Origin: an uncultured Bacteroidales bacterium | GTDB taxonomy: Bacteria; Bacteroidota; Bacteroidia; Bacteroidales; FEN-979 | Length of the DNA stretch: 47,871 nt | NCBI GenBank assembly: GCA_903926565.1 | Contig: CAIYJU010000121.1 | Location: forward strand, 1-47,871 | Direction: 5' to 3' | Shown: positions 17,896-26,929 of the stretch, in pieces | How positions within the stretch are numbered: position 1 is the stretch's first letter | How the letters are laid out: every line of letters begins with the position of its first letter | Made by a program: the position numbers and the translations under genes | Notes under the pieces: generated by a model | The model's database searches: none | The model's input: only the letters and a program-made list of their open reading frames with translations | What the model was told of the DNA's origin: nothing

Positions 17896-19080
17896 ATGAA
17901 CCACAAACCATCCGGCTTTAACTCTACGCTTGTACACGGAACCGGCCAGAAAGACCCATTAGGCAGCGTAATCACACCGATTTATCAAACTTCAACTTTT
18001 GCATTTAAAAATGCTGATCACGGTGCGGCATGTTTTGCCGGTGAAAGTGATGGATATATTTACACCCGTATTGGAAATCCGACTGTTCGTGATCTGGAAA
18101 AGACCATTGCCGCACTGGAACATGGGTTCGATGGCATTGGCTGTTCATCTGGTATGGGGGCTGTTACAACAGTTTATATGGCATATCTGGGTGCAGGAAA
18201 GCACATACTCAGCCACAATGCCGTGTATGGTCCTGCCCGTGGCATCATTGAGGGAACTTTCGCCAGATTTGGGGTTGAATCCACGTATGTCGATACCACA
18301 GATCTGGATCAGGTCAGGGCTGCTATTAAGCCAAATACTGCATTGATTTACCTGGAAACACCCGCGAATCCAACAATCGGAATTTCTGATATTCCTGCTA
18401 TTTGTGAGATCGCTCATGCACATAACATTCCTGTATGTGTTGACAATACATTTTGCAGCCCATACCTCCAAAATCCACTGGATATGGGAGCAGACGTCGT
18501 GCTTCACTCCCTAACCAAATTTCTGAACGGGCATGCTGATATAGTAGGAGGAGTGATTGTTACAAAAACCGAAGCCGATTATAAAAAAATCCGGCCGGTG
18601 ATGGTTACCATGGGGTGCAACATGGATCCGCACCAGGCATTTCTTACACGGCGCGGTTTGAAAACCATGGGCATCCGGATTGACCGTGCACAGGAAAATT
18701 CCATTAAAGTTGCATCCTTCCTTGAATCGCATCCAAAAGTTGCATGGATTGTATATCCGGGACTTAAATCCCACCCGCAGTATGAGCTTGGCAAACGTTT
18801 GATGCGGGGGCCCGGTGCGATGATGAGTTTCGGACTTAAGGGAGGGTTGGATGCTGGTAAGAAGCTCATGGATAGTGTTCAGCTTTGCGTGCTGGCAGTC
18901 TCTTTGGGTGGCATTGAAACACTGATCCAGCATCCCGCTTCAATGACCCACAGCAAATTGTCGGCAGCAGCAAAGAAAGAAGGTGGTATCACCGATGAAC
19001 TTGTGCGTCTGTCAATTGGAATTGAAGAAGTTGAAGATATTATTGCTGATTTAAATCAGGCCCTGGAACAAATAAAATAG
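17896..19080 (+). CDS. PLP-dependent trans-sulfuration enzyme (methionine gamma-lyase / cystathionine gamma-synthase family)
   Basis: 394 residues, normal for the Cys/Met-metabolism PLP family. The PLP lysine is Lys208 in HSLTKFLNGHADIVGG; Tyr56-x-Arg58 (YTRIGNPT), SSGMGA (84-89) and Tyr111 also fit, and the LSxGGxExLIxHPASMTHS signature lies near 333-350. Members cleave or form C-S bonds in methionine, cystathionine or O-acylhomoserine. The residue matching Cys116 of Pseudomonas methionine gamma-lyase is Pro113 (YGPARG), so that specificity is not assured. Alternatives are cystathionine beta/gamma-lyase or O-acetylhomoserine sulfhydrylase. The family is certain, the substrate open. Confidence 0.9.
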   Translation: MNHKPSGFNSTLVHGTGQKDPLGSVITPIYQTSTFAFKNADHGAACFAGESDGYIYTRIGNPTVRDLEKTIAALEHGFDGIGCSSGMGAVTTVYMAYLGAGKHILSHNAVYGPARGIIEGTFARFGVESTYVDTTDLDQVRAAIKPNTALIYLETPANPTIGISDIPAICEIAHAHNIPVCVDNTFCSPYLQNPLDMGADVVLHSLTKFLNGHADIVGGVIVTKTEADYKKIRPVMVTMGCNMDPHQAFLTRRGLKTMGIRIDRAQENSIKVASFLESHPKVAWIVYPGLKSHPQYELGKRLMRGPGAMMSFGLKGGLDAGKKLMDSVQLCVLAVSLGGIETLIQHPASMTHSKLSAAAKKEGGITDELVRLSIGIEEVEDIIADLNQALEQIK

Positions 19081-19147
19081 ACCATAATCCGCCTCTTTTA
19101 AGGGTGGAGGATGCATGAATACCTGATGGTAAAATGTTGAAAAATCA

Positions 19148-21457
19148 ATGATGCCAGATGTCAGAAAGCGGATAATCTTATTTTTTTTCATTTTTCATTT
19201 TTCATTTTTTATACTGAATTTTTCGTTTGCCCAGCGGGTGGCTGTTGTACTCAGCGGAGGTGCGGCCAAGGGCGGAGCTCACATTGGGGTTCTTCGGGCG
19301 CTTGAGGAGAACCAGGTGCCGGTAAATTACATTGTTGGAACATCTATCGGTGCAGTCGTTGGCGCAATGTACGCCTCTGGCTACTCACCCGATGAAATTG
19401 AAAAGCTGATGGATTCCAGGGCTTTCCAGCAATGGGCCGCCGGGGTTATCGATGATAATTATATCTATTATTATCACAAAGAGGACCCCAATGCTTCCTG
19501 GATCACCACCAGTTTTGATTTCACCAGGAAGCTGACATCAATTCTTCCCGCCCAGCTCATTAAAACGTATGAGATTGATTTTCAGATTATGAAGATTCTG
19601 TCCCAGGCCAATGCTGTGGCCGGGGGGGATTTTAACAAGCTGATGGTCCCGTTCCGTTGTGTGGTTGCCGACATTGATACCACTGCGCAGATGATCCTTC
19701 GTAACGGAGACCTGAGTAGCGCCGTGAGGGGATCGATGAGTCTGCCCCTGGTCTTTTCACCGGTTGTCATTAATAACAAACTGGTATACGATGGCGGGAT
19801 GTATAACAACTTTCCCTGTGATGTTGCTTTACACGACTTTAAACCTGATGTAATTATCGGGAGCCGTGTGGCCAGAAGATATCAAAAACCTGACAAGGAT
19901 GACATGGTTTCCCAGCTGCTGACCATGTTGATGGAGCGCCAGAGCGATACCATCGTTTACCCTAATTCAGTGATGATCGTGCCGAATGTTCCGTCGATCA
20001 ACCTCCTTGATTTTTCCAAAACCGCGCTGCTGGCCGACAGCGGTTATGCAGCTGCCATGCGTGGCTTACCCGACATCAGAAAGCTGGTAAAAGATTCGGT
20101 AAGTGTCGAAGAGATCAGGCGACGCCGTTCAGAATTCAATGGAAGCAAGCCCTTGTTTCAGTTTGATTCTATTCATATCATGGGACTTAATAAAGCGCAG
20201 TCGGGCTATGTTGTTCAAATACTTAAACATGGAAAAAAAACAATCTCCATTGACGAACTTCACCAGGAGTATTTCAGGCTGATTGAAGAGGGATTTATCC
20301 GGACCATTTTCCCGGCAGCAAGGTTTAACCCGAAAACCGGGTTTTATGACCTTTACCTTGATGTCAAAAAGGCTAATAAATTCGGTGCACAGTTCGGCGG
20401 GAATTTTTCCCTTGGAAGTACAAGCGAGGCCTTTCTCGAACTGCAATATAAATATTTGTGGACAAAAGCATTGCGCTTTTATACAAATGGGTATTTCGGT
20501 AAAGTTTACAGTTCTGCCAAACTGGGAGGCCGGATTGACTTTAATTCCAAACTTCCTTTTTTTATTGAGGCAAACTACACCTACAACCATTTCAATTATT
20601 TTAAAACAGCAAGTTTTTTCTTTGATGACAAAACACCAAATTATATCATTGAGAGTGAGTATTTTGGCGATCTTAAAACCGGTGTACCTGTGACAAATAA
20701 AGGGAAACTCACATTGGGCATTGTTTCTGCCTATATCAATGACAGGTATTACCAGGACAACTCCTTTTCAAGGGTGGACACAGCAGACCAGACCAGCTTT
20801 AATTTCTTTTCCCCGACCCTTGGTTTTGATCTGAATGGCATGAACCGTAAGCAATTTTCCAGTGCCGGGGCCAGGCTTGTCATTTCACTCTCCTACATCA
20901 ACGGAAGGGAGGGAATGGTACCGGGTTCCACAGCCATAAACAAAACAGCAATATCAAGCTACCATGACTGGTTCAAGGTTCGCCTTGTGTATGATAATTT
21001 TTTTGAAACACTGGGACCTTTTAAATTTGGACTTTACGCCGAGGGTGTTCTTTCCAACCAGCCACTGTTTTCAAATTATACCTCCAGCTTACTCTTCGCT
21101 TCAACTTTTCAGCCCATTCCTGAATCACAGGCATATTTTCTGCCTCCCTTCCGTGCCAATAATTATGCGGCAGGTGGTTTGAAGGTAGTTTGGCAGATCT
21201 ATAAAAAAATTGAATACCGTCTCGAGGGATATTTGTTTCAGCCTTATCGCGAAATTCTTAAGAATCCTGTTGATTTTTCAGCCTATTACGGGCCGGAATT
21301 CGCAGTACGGTCTTATATGGCCTCTACAGCTGTGGTTTATCACAGCCCGCTGGGGCCGATTAGCGTCAGTGTGAATTATTACGACAAGATGCCTGATCTG
21401 TTTACAATCAATTTTAATTTCGGATTTATCATCTTCAACAGAAGGGCAATGCCATAA
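19148..21457 (+). CDS. Patatin-like phospholipase fused to an outer-membrane beta-barrel (type Vd-like)
   Basis: 769 residues. The signal peptide (1-28) is an unusual Phe-rich run coded by a TTTTTCA tandem tract. The patatin domain (about 30-320) has the oxyanion loop GGAAKGG (37-43), nucleophile elbow GTSIG with Ser66, and catalytic Asp215 in YDGG, so the Ser-Asp dyad is intact. A POTRA-like segment (about 337-415) leads to a 16-strand-type barrel (about 420-769) ending in RRAMP. The layout is that of PlpD/FplA-type lipases: a lipid acyl hydrolase carried out by, or tethered to, its own barrel. It stands between single genes on the plus strand and has no close operon partner. Confidence 0.9.
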   Translation: MMPDVRKRIILFFFIFHFSFFILNFSFAQRVAVVLSGGAAKGGAHIGVLRALEENQVPVNYIVGTSIGAVVGAMYASGYSPDEIEKLMDSRAFQQWAAGVIDDNYIYYYHKEDPNASWITTSFDFTRKLTSILPAQLIKTYEIDFQIMKILSQANAVAGGDFNKLMVPFRCVVADIDTTAQMILRNGDLSSAVRGSMSLPLVFSPVVINNKLVYDGGMYNNFPCDVALHDFKPDVIIGSRVARRYQKPDKDDMVSQLLTMLMERQSDTIVYPNSVMIVPNVPSINLLDFSKTALLADSGYAAAMRGLPDIRKLVKDSVSVEEIRRRRSEFNGSKPLFQFDSIHIMGLNKAQSGYVVQILKHGKKTISIDELHQEYFRLIEEGFIRTIFPAARFNPKTGFYDLYLDVKKANKFGAQFGGNFSLGSTSEAFLELQYKYLWTKALRFYTNGYFGKVYSSAKLGGRIDFNSKLPFFIEANYTYNHFNYFKTASFFFDDKTPNYIIESEYFGDLKTGVPVTNKGKLTLGIVSAYINDRYYQDNSFSRVDTADQTSFNFFSPTLGFDLNGMNRKQFSSAGARLVISLSYINGREGMVPGSTAINKTAISSYHDWFKVRLVYDNFFETLGPFKFGLYAEGVLSNQPLFSNYTSSLLFASTFQPIPESQAYFLPPFRANNYAAGGLKVVWQIYKKIEYRLEGYLFQPYREILKNPVDFSAYYGPEFAVRSYMASTAVVYHSPLGPISVSVNYYDKMPDLFTINFNFGFIIFNRRAMP
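19180..19210 (+). repeat. TTTTTCA tandem tract inside a coding sequence
   Basis: Three to four copies of a 7-nt TTTTTCA unit with a T-run before and after. The unit is read through in frame and supplies the Phe-rich core of the patatin protein signal peptide. Confidence 0.7.
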
Positions 21458-21482
21458 TTTACGCTGAATTGGAAATAATTCG

Positions 21483-21490
21483 TATTTTTG
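21483..21490 (+). promoter_or_regulatory. -7 element upstream of the DUF349 gene
   Basis: TATTTTTG matches TAnnTTTG about 76 nt before the DUF349 ATG. The -33 position holds no good TTG. Confidence 0.45.
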
Positions 21491-21565
21491 TACACTAAAC
21501 GATTCATTTTAACCGGCCGTTGTCGGACGCCATTGATTTAACATTAAAACGGATATTAACTACGA

Positions 21566-23827
21566 ATGAAAAATTCTAAAAACACCCCCCAGAATCCTGA
21601 CCCTGAAATTATTGAGGGACAGGAGGAGATCGCTGCCAATGTAGCCCTTACAGAGGATATTACGGAAATTGCCCTCCCAACTGATTCAGATCAGATCATT
21701 GAAATCGTACAACCCGTGGAAACTGATGAAATTCCTGAGGAACCAGCCGTGGTTCCTGATGAAGAGACTGTTGAAACTCCTGTTGCGGAGCTGACTGTTG
21801 AATTAAATGATGAACTTCCGGAAGTCACTGCCACAGAGGCGGTGGAAGAGGTTGTAAATGAACTGCCCGCAGAACCAGTATCTGTTGATGAAACACCTGT
21901 TCCTGATGTAATCCAGGAACCTGCTGCTGCCTTGACTGAAGAGGAAAATACATCAGAAGTTGCTGAAATTCAACAAGAAGAGGCCCCGGTTGCCAATATG
22001 GAGGAGCATTCTGAAATTCTTCTGGAAATCCTTCCCGAAGATCATCTCGATGAGCACCTCGACGAAGTATCAGAGGCCAGTATGCACCAGGTAGTTATGG
22101 AGGCTGATGTTAACTATGATGGCTTTTCCCGTAATGAACTGGTGGAAATGCTTGAAAAAGCAGTCGCCGAAGCCGACTTCAATGCAGTTAAAACGAAAAT
22201 CGCGCTGATCAAATTTGCTTTCCAGAAAAAGAAAAAAGAGGAGAGCCTTGCAAAATATGAAGAGGTAAGTGAGGAGGGCGTGGCCAAGGAGGAACTTGCC
22301 CCTGAACAGGATGAACTGGATGTGAAGTTTAATGAATTGTTTGCCATTTACCGAACAAATAAAATCCGTTATTCGGAGGAACAGGAAAAGATCAAGCAGG
22401 ACAACCTGAAGAAGAAGTTTCAAATCCTGGAAGGATTACGGGTGCTTATCAGTTCCGAAGAAACACTGAAAAAAACCTACGACGAGTTTAAAGTTCTTCA
22501 GGAGCGCTGGAAAGAAATCGGCCTGGTGCCCCGTACCGAGATCAACAACCTCTGGCAGAACTATCACTTCCTGGTGGAGAAATTCTTTGAGAAGGTCAAA
22601 CTGAACAAAGAATTGAAGGACCTTGACCTTCGGAAGAACATGGAAGCAAAAGTTGCCCTCTGCGAAAAAACAGAAGAACTGCTGCTGGAAACTTCCGTCA
22701 TCAAATCATTTAAAAAGCTTCAGAAATATCATGAAGAATGGAAGGATCTCGGGCCTGTTCCATCTGATAAAAAAGAGGAGATATGGGAACGCTTTAAAAA
22801 TGCAACAGATAAGATCAACGACCGTCGCCGCGAACATTATTCGCTGATTGAAGAAGATCAGAGTAAAAACCAGGAAACTAAAAATGCATTGTGCGAACAA
22901 TGTGAAATAGTTGCCGGACTACCCAATGAATCAATCAGAGACTGGCAGGACAATACAAAAAAAGTCAATGACTTACTGAAAATATGGAAAAATATCGGCC
23001 CCGTACCACAGAAAGTCAACGTGGAGATATGGACCCGGTTTAAAACAAGCCTCGATGCCTTCTTTGCCCTGAAAAAGGAGTATTTTGATAAACTGAAAGA
23101 GCAGCAAATGCACAATTACAACCTGAAAGTTGAATTGTGTATGCAGGCTGAAGCGTTAAATTCCAGCACCGACTGGAAAACCACCACCAATGAACTTATC
23201 CGCCTCCAGGGGGAATGGAAAAAAATCGGCCCGGTGCCAAAAAAACATTCGGACAAGATCTGGAAGCGTTTTCGCACGGCATGCGATGAGTTCTTCAATG
23301 CCAAACAATCCTATTTCTCCAATGTTCAGGCCAGCGAAGGTGAGAACCTTACAAAAAAACTGACCCTGATGGCCCGTTTGAAAGAGCATCAGTTTGGGGA
23401 CGATAAAAGCGCCAATCTTGAGTTGCTGAAAAATTTTCAGCGGGAATGGATGGAGATCGGGCATGTTCCAATGAAAGAAAAAGACAAACTTCATAATGAA
23501 TTTCGTGCCTTGGTCAATGAACATCTGGATAAGCTGAAAATCAGTGAGGTTGAGATGAGTACTGTCAATTTCAAAGCCAAGTTCGACCATCTCAGGAACG
23601 ACCCGAATGCCAATCGTGTGATTGGAAAAGAGCGGGAATTCCTGGCTACCAAAATTACCAAGATGAAGGAGGAGATCACGTTATGGGAAAATAATATTGG
23701 TTTCTTTGCAAAATCAAAAAGCGCCCTGATTGTTAAAGAGGAGTTTGAAAATAAAATCAACAAGGCGAAGAGTGAACTGAAGGTGCTCGAAGCCAAGATG
23801 AAAATATTGAAGCAACAAGGCAGTTGA
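21566..23827 (+). CDS. DUF349 repeat protein
   Basis: 753 residues. The first about 180 are an acidic low-complexity segment rich in Glu, Val and Pro, probably disordered. From about 300 to 680 there are five DUF349 repeats of 70-75 residues, each with a W-K-x-I-G-x-V-P core (WKEIGLVP, WKDLGPVP, WKNIGPVP, WKKIGPVP, WMEIGHVP) and long charged helices. The C-terminus (about 690-753) is coiled-coil. No signal peptide is present, so it is cytoplasmic. DUF349 proteins are widespread in Bacteroidota; their biochemical role is not established. The gene is followed after 21 bp by aroC on the same strand, suggesting a shared transcript. Confidence 0.9.
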   Translation: MKNSKNTPQNPDPEIIEGQEEIAANVALTEDITEIALPTDSDQIIEIVQPVETDEIPEEPAVVPDEETVETPVAELTVELNDELPEVTATEAVEEVVNELPAEPVSVDETPVPDVIQEPAAALTEEENTSEVAEIQQEEAPVANMEEHSEILLEILPEDHLDEHLDEVSEASMHQVVMEADVNYDGFSRNELVEMLEKAVAEADFNAVKTKIALIKFAFQKKKKEESLAKYEEVSEEGVAKEELAPEQDELDVKFNELFAIYRTNKIRYSEEQEKIKQDNLKKKFQILEGLRVLISSEETLKKTYDEFKVLQERWKEIGLVPRTEINNLWQNYHFLVEKFFEKVKLNKELKDLDLRKNMEAKVALCEKTEELLLETSVIKSFKKLQKYHEEWKDLGPVPSDKKEEIWERFKNATDKINDRRREHYSLIEEDQSKNQETKNALCEQCEIVAGLPNESIRDWQDNTKKVNDLLKIWKNIGPVPQKVNVEIWTRFKTSLDAFFALKKEYFDKLKEQQMHNYNLKVELCMQAEALNSSTDWKTTTNELIRLQGEWKKIGPVPKKHSDKIWKRFRTACDEFFNAKQSYFSNVQASEGENLTKKLTLMARLKEHQFGDDKSANLELLKNFQREWMEIGHVPMKEKDKLHNEFRALVNEHLDKLKISEVEMSTVNFKAKFDHLRNDPNANRVIGKEREFLATKITKMKEEITLWENNIGFFAKSKSALIVKEEFENKINKAKSELKVLEAKMKILKQQGS

Positions 23828-23848
23828 TTGTAACCCAATCTTTATTCT

Positions 23849-24901
23849 ATGTCCGGGAATTCGTTCGGTAGAGCGCTTGTGCTTACAACCTTTGGCGAAT
23901 CCCATGGAATTGCCGTTGGTGGCGTTCTTGACGGATTTCCGGCAAATCTTGAAATAGATGTAACATCTGTTCAGGCCGAACTGAACCGCCGTAAACCCGG
24001 TGTTGATTTTTTTTCCTCACAACGGGCGGAAGAAGATAAAATTGAAATCCTTTCAGGATTATTTGAAGGGAAATCAACAGGGGCACCCATCGCCTTTCTT
24101 GTTTACAACCACGATCACAGATCTGAGGATTACGATCACCTGAAGGATGCATTTCGTCCGTCGCATGCTGATTACAGCTGGCACAGGAAATATGGCTTCC
24201 GCGATCCCAGGGGAGGCGGCCGGGCATCTGCACGTGAAACACTGGCCCGGGTGGCCGGTGGTGCAATCGCGAAAATTTTCCTTGCAACCAGGAATATCAG
24301 TATTACTGCACGGATCAGTCAGATTGGCGAATTTCCAGTCAGAGAACAGTCTGGAATGCCTTCGGATTCCAACTCCCCTATACTTGATGCAGAGATACTT
24401 ACCTTTCTTGAACAACTTGTAAATGAGGGTGATACAACCGGAGGGGTGGTGACATGTTCCATTAATGGAGTACCAGCCGGGCTGGGTGAACCGGTTTTTG
24501 ATAAGCTGCATGCGGATCTTGGAAAAGCCATGCTGAGTATCAATTCAGTGAAAGGCGTTGAATTTGGCTCTGGTTTCAAAGGGGCATCCATGAAAGGTTC
24601 TGAACACAATGACTTATTTATCAATGAAGATGGAGTCATCAAAACCATAACCAACCATTCCGGTGGCATTCAGGGCGGTATTTCAAATGGGGAGGAAATT
24701 ATTTTCCGGGTGGCATTTAAACCTGTTTCAACATTGATGCAGGATCAGCCAACGGTGAATGTTTCAGGTGAATCAACTGTAATCAAAGGAAAAGGACGTC
24801 ATGATGTGTGCGTGGTCCCAAGGGCCCTGCCAATTGTGGAAGCAATGGCGGCACTGGTCATCGCCGACCACCTTATCCGACACTTACCACTTACCACTTA
24901 A
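23849..24901 (+). CDS. aroC: Chorismate synthase
   Basis: 350 residues, normal length. It converts 5-enolpyruvylshikimate-3-phosphate to chorismate with reduced FMN, the last shikimate-pathway step. Diagnostic stretches are GNSFGRALVLTTFGESHG (3-20), HADYSWHRKYGFRDPRGGGRASARET and GGIQGGISNGEEI, and GKGRHDVCVVPRALPIVEAMAALVIADH near the end. The final residues HLPLTT come from a CACTTAC tandem tract and look like a replaced or extended tail. The stop overlaps the convergent aguA stop in a shared TTAA. No other aro gene is nearby. Confidence 0.97.
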   Translation: MSGNSFGRALVLTTFGESHGIAVGGVLDGFPANLEIDVTSVQAELNRRKPGVDFFSSQRAEEDKIEILSGLFEGKSTGAPIAFLVYNHDHRSEDYDHLKDAFRPSHADYSWHRKYGFRDPRGGGRASARETLARVAGGAIAKIFLATRNISITARISQIGEFPVREQSGMPSDSNSPILDAEILTFLEQLVNEGDTTGGVVTCSINGVPAGLGEPVFDKLHADLGKAMLSINSVKGVEFGSGFKGASMKGSEHNDLFINEDGVIKTITNHSGGIQGGISNGEEIIFRVAFKPVSTLMQDQPTVNVSGESTVIKGKGRHDVCVVPRALPIVEAMAALVIADHLIRHLPLTT

Positions 24902-24914
24902 CACTTATTCACTT
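24881..24914. repeat. CACTTAC tandem tract across convergent stop codons
   Basis: Four to five degenerate copies of a 7-nt unit (CACTTAC, CACTTAC, CACTTAA, CACTTAT). The tract encodes the last residues of aroC on the plus strand and of aguA on the minus strand, and its TTAA at 24898-24901 gives both stop codons. Confidence 0.7.
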
Positions 24915-25971
24915 CTTTGCTTTCCGGCTCCTGCTGCGACAAACAGTGGAAGGAGCCCAGTCCCCAGATAATATCCACGGAGTCGATGCCAATAATGTTT
25001 CGGTCGGGGAAGCACTCTTCAAGTACACGCATAGCCTTATCGTCTTCCTGGCATTGAAAATTAGGAACTATAACCGATTTGTTTGCGATGTAAAAATTTG
25101 CGTATGATGCAGGAAGCCGCTGGTCGTCATACACCACTGGTTTGGGCATGCATATTTCCGCAATATCAAGTTGCTTGCCATTTAAAAGGCGAAATGATTT
25201 AAGTTTCCGGAGGTTTTCCTCAAGAATTTTATGATTACTGTCTGAACGGTGTGGCTCAACCATGGTCACAACAGCATCCTCGCGAAAAAAACGGGAAATG
25301 TCATCAATATGACCGTTGGTATCATCTCCTTCAATGCCTTTATCAAGCCAGAGTATTTGCTCAACACCGTAAAAATTATAAAGGTACTCCTCAATTTCGT
25401 GTTGCAATAACCCGGGATTTCTATTTTCATGAAGCAGGCACTGGGTTGTGGTGAGCAAGGTGCCGTTGCCATTGAAATCGACCGCACCTCCTTCCATTAC
25501 AATCCCCGGGTAGAATACAGGGATGTTCAGAAATTTTCCAATAAGCCCGGGAATCTTCTCATCCAGATCGTGGTCGTATTTATTTCCCCAGGCGTTATAT
25601 TTCCAGCTAACAACAACCTTGGCATCTTTAGCCATCGGGTTAAGCAGGAATGAAGGACCGTGATCCCGGCACCATGCATCATTGGTGGGATGCAGAAAAA
25701 GAGATATTTTTGACATGTCCACATTGAGCGATGTTAAATCTTTAATCACCCTTTCGCGAAGCTCATTGTTCCGAACATTGATGCAAACCTGTTCTCCCCT
25801 GGTGAGTTCCTTGATGAACCGGTTATAGAATGGAAAAATTCGCTCCAGTGTTCCCGGCCAGGAATAAGAGTCGTCGTGAGGATAACTGAGCCATGTTGCA
25901 CGGTGTTCGGCCCATTCTGCAGGAAACTGGTACCCCAGCTCTCCTGGTGTCGGTTGCAGTTCGATATTCAT
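24898..25971 (-). CDS. aguA: Agmatine deiminase
   Basis: 357 residues of the peptidylarginine-deiminase-like fold. It hydrolyses agmatine to N-carbamoylputrescine and ammonia. Family residues are visible: Asp98 with Arg102-Asp103 (TNDAWCRDHGP), EGG at 160-162, His221 in GHIDD, and the nucleophile Cys343 in GLGSFHCLSQQEP. It lies 55 bp downstream of aguB on the same strand, so the two complete the agmatine-to-putrescine route. The first codons (MNIE) are one unit of a 14-nt tandem tract, and the last ones come from a CACTTAC tract, so both gene ends are set by repeats. Arginine decarboxylase is not in the window. Confidence 0.95.
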   Translation of the reverse strand: MNIELQPTPGELGYQFPAEWAEHRATWLSYPHDDSYSWPGTLERIFPFYNRFIKELTRGEQVCINVRNNELRERVIKDLTSLNVDMSKISLFLHPTNDAWCRDHGPSFLLNPMAKDAKVVVSWKYNAWGNKYDHDLDEKIPGLIGKFLNIPVFYPGIVMEGGAVDFNGNGTLLTTTQCLLHENRNPGLLQHEIEEYLYNFYGVEQILWLDKGIEGDDTNGHIDDISRFFREDAVVTMVEPHRSDSNHKILEENLRKLKSFRLLNGKQLDIAEICMPKPVVYDDQRLPASYANFYIANKSVIVPNFQCQEDDKAMRVLEECFPDRNIIGIDSVDIIWGLGSFHCLSQQEPESKEVNKC

Positions 25972-26036
25972 TATTCGATATTCATTATTCGATATTCATT
26001 ATTCAATATTCGATATTCACTATTCGTTATTCATTT
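25961..26036 (-). repeat. 14-nt tandem tract giving the aguA start codon and mini-ORFs
   Basis: On the minus strand the unit ATGAATATCGAATA is repeated, with degenerate copies upstream. Each copy reads ATG-AAT-ATC-GAA-TAA, a four-codon frame whose stop overlaps the next ATG (TAATG). The last copy continues as the aguA coding sequence MNIELQ. The most upstream copy contains the aguB stop codon. Confidence 0.8.
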
Positions 26037-26911
26037 TTCCCTTCATCGATGAACCTGTTAAGGATAGGCTCATAACTGTCGATCCTCCGGTCGCGAAGAA
26101 ACGGCCAGTGGATCCGGGTTTTCTCTATTTTGGCGAGGTTGATTTCATGAACATGAATGTCTTCCAGCTCATGCGACGCCTGGTAGAGCAGGCTTCCAAA
26201 AGGGTCGGAAATGAAGGAGCCTCCCCAGAAATTCATATCTCCTTCAATGCCAGTCCGGTTAACAGAAACAACAAATACACCGTTTGAAATGGCGTGGCTG
26301 CGCTGGATTGTCTGCCATGCCTGGTACTGCTTCTGATTGAGAACTTCATTTTGTGACACATCCCATCCGATCGCTGTCGGGTAAAAAATTATCTCAGCTC
26401 CCAGGAGGCTTGTGATGCGTGCGGCCTCCGGATACCATTGATCCCAGCAAATCAAAGTGCCGATCCTGGCATATTTGGTGTCAAATACCTTGTATCCCGA
26501 ATCTCCGGGTGCAAAGTAGAACTTTTCATAATATCCGGGATCATCCGGAATGTGGTGCTTGCGGTATTTTCCAAGGTATTTCCCATCGGCGTCAATCACA
26601 GCGACGGTGTTGTGATATAATCCAGGGGCCCTTTTCTCAAAAAGAGAAGCGATCAGGACAACGTCCAGTTCCCTGGCAAGTGCAGAGAATAATTCGGTGG
26701 TTGGTCCGGGAATCGCCTCAGCCAAACTGAAATAATCGTGGTTTTCTTCCCAGCAGAAATACCGGGAGGCAAACAACTCCTGGAGGCAGATTACCCGGGC
26801 TCCCATGGCAGCTGTTTCCCTGATTCTGGTGACAGACTTTTCAATGTTTGCCTGTTTCTCCGTTTCGCAGGCCATTTGGATCATCCCTACACTGACAAGA
26901 TTTGAACCCAT
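26027..26911 (-). CDS. aguB: N-carbamoylputrescine amidase
   Basis: 294 residues of the nitrilase (carbon-nitrogen hydrolase) superfamily. It converts N-carbamoylputrescine to putrescine, CO2 and ammonia. The catalytic Glu45 (CLQELFASRYFC), Lys118 (KYRKHHIP) and Cys155 (GTLICWDQWYPEAAR) are all present, and the region around Cys is the version typical of AguB rather than of beta-ureidopropionase. It lies directly upstream of aguA, which supports the assignment, and 18 bp downstream of a T9SS cargo gene, which may share its promoter. Confidence 0.95.
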   Translation of the reverse strand: MGSNLVSVGMIQMACETEKQANIEKSVTRIRETAAMGARVICLQELFASRYFCWEENHDYFSLAEAIPGPTTELFSALARELDVVLIASLFEKRAPGLYHNTVAVIDADGKYLGKYRKHHIPDDPGYYEKFYFAPGDSGYKVFDTKYARIGTLICWDQWYPEAARITSLLGAEIIFYPTAIGWDVSQNEVLNQKQYQAWQTIQRSHAISNGVFVVSVNRTGIEGDMNFWGGSFISDPFGSLLYQASHELEDIHVHEINLAKIEKTRIHWPFLRDRRIDSYEPILNRFIDEGKNE

Positions 26912-26929
26912 ATTGAAGTGCGTGTTTAA

